Shown here: positions 6,449-6,623 of the stretch, piece after piece | Position numbering within the stretch: position 1 is the first letter of the stretch | Layout: every line of letters begins with the position of its first letter | Assembly: GCA_958424475.1 (NCBI GenBank) | Contig: CATZTY010000058.1 | Span: 1-6,623, forward strand | Source of the DNA: an uncultured Collinsella sp. | GTDB taxonomy: Bacteria; Actinomycetota; Coriobacteriia; Coriobacteriales; Coriobacteriaceae | Direction: 5' to 3' | Length of the DNA stretch: 6,623 nucleotides | Made by a program: the position numbers and the translations under genes | The notes under the pieces: generated by a model | The model's database searches: none | The model's input: the letters and a program-made list of their open reading frames with translations, nothing else | Told to the model about the DNA's origin: nothing

Positions 6449-6623
6449 CGAAATCATCCCTTCGTATCTAGAGCGAATTACCTGGATCGCAAACGATGTC
6501 TTTGGCAACATTATTGCCTAATGTGGGGACAAATACTCCAAGATGACCGATTTGCAACGTAGGCGGCTTTATTTAAGGCTCTGTTAGACCAGGATTGACA
6601 TGCCGACCTGCCGGCTAACTCGC
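6449..6623 (-). promoter_or_regulatory. Upstream region of the membrane-protein gene with nested inverted repeats
   Basis: Two overlapping inverted repeats share bases: GGCAA (6504-6508), CATTA, TTGCC (6514-6518), and ACATTA (6508-6513), TTGCC, TAATGT (6519-6524). Both have 5-nt spacers, the size of a typical repressor site or of two alternative hairpins in a leader. A weak promoter candidate on the minus strand is TTGCGA, 16 nt, TAGATA (about 6491-6464), but its start would leave a very short leader, so the promoter may lie further upstream. No gene was recognised in the last 100 bases. Confidence 0.35.

Noticed and set aside
5465..6562. 365-codon open frame on the plus strand
   Set aside because: Antisense to the zinc-ribbon membrane protein, rich in His, Arg and Asp as expected for a shadow of membrane-helix codons.
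6595..6600. Perfect TTGACA on the plus strand near the right edge
   Set aside because: No acceptable -10 box at 16-18 nt before the window ends; it may belong to a gene outside.
6584..6622. Twelve open codons reaching the right edge on the minus strand, ending in TAA
   Set aside because: Could be the end of an upstream gene, but 12 codons without recognisable sequence cannot support a call.

Overview
The window reads like a chromosomal segment of a moderately high-GC Gram-positive bacterium. The GroEL/GroES sequences, the strongly G/C-ending codons, and the pairing of a zinc-ribbon DUF4013-like membrane protein with M20D and YtcJ-type hydrolases suggest an actinobacterium of the class Coriobacteriia, most likely Collinsella or a close relative. 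This taxonomic call is a judgement from protein resemblance, not from a search. No transposase, phage gene, CRISPR array, rRNA or tRNA was seen.

Layout, left to right. Positions 1-843 hold a minus-strand groES-groEL chaperonin operon; groEL runs off the left edge after 151 codons. Upstream of groES lies an unusually long gene-free stretch, 844-1752 (about 0.9 kb). It contains possible groES promoter elements, an A/T palindrome (954-970), a nested 199-nt palindrome (981-1179) with a perfect 35-bp stem, a second structured segment bounded by an inverted repeat (1257-1282 and 1469-1494), two smaller hairpins, and a terminator at 1681-1730. That terminator serves the next gene, a minus-strand YtcJ-like amidohydrolase (1753-3390). 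Divergent from it is a plus-strand M20D-type metallopeptidase/amidohydrolase (3559-5022) with an unusual charged helical C-terminal tail. A strong bidirectional terminator (5059-5094) separates it from a convergent minus-strand gene for a zinc-ribbon, six-helix membrane protein ending in a Pro/Ala/Glu tail (5144-6448). The last 175 bases are that gene's upstream region and hold overlapping operator-like inverted repeats.

The genes do not form one pathway. groES-groEL is housekeeping protein folding. The two divergent hydrolases may both act on amide- or peptide-like small molecules and could share control from the 3391-3558 intergenic region, but nothing shows a shared substrate. The membrane protein has no assigned role. 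The part of the window least explained by ordinary genes is 954-1500, where two different long inverted-repeat structures sit side by side directly upstream of groES. They could be a non-autonomous mobile or repetitive element, a structured non-coding RNA, or both.
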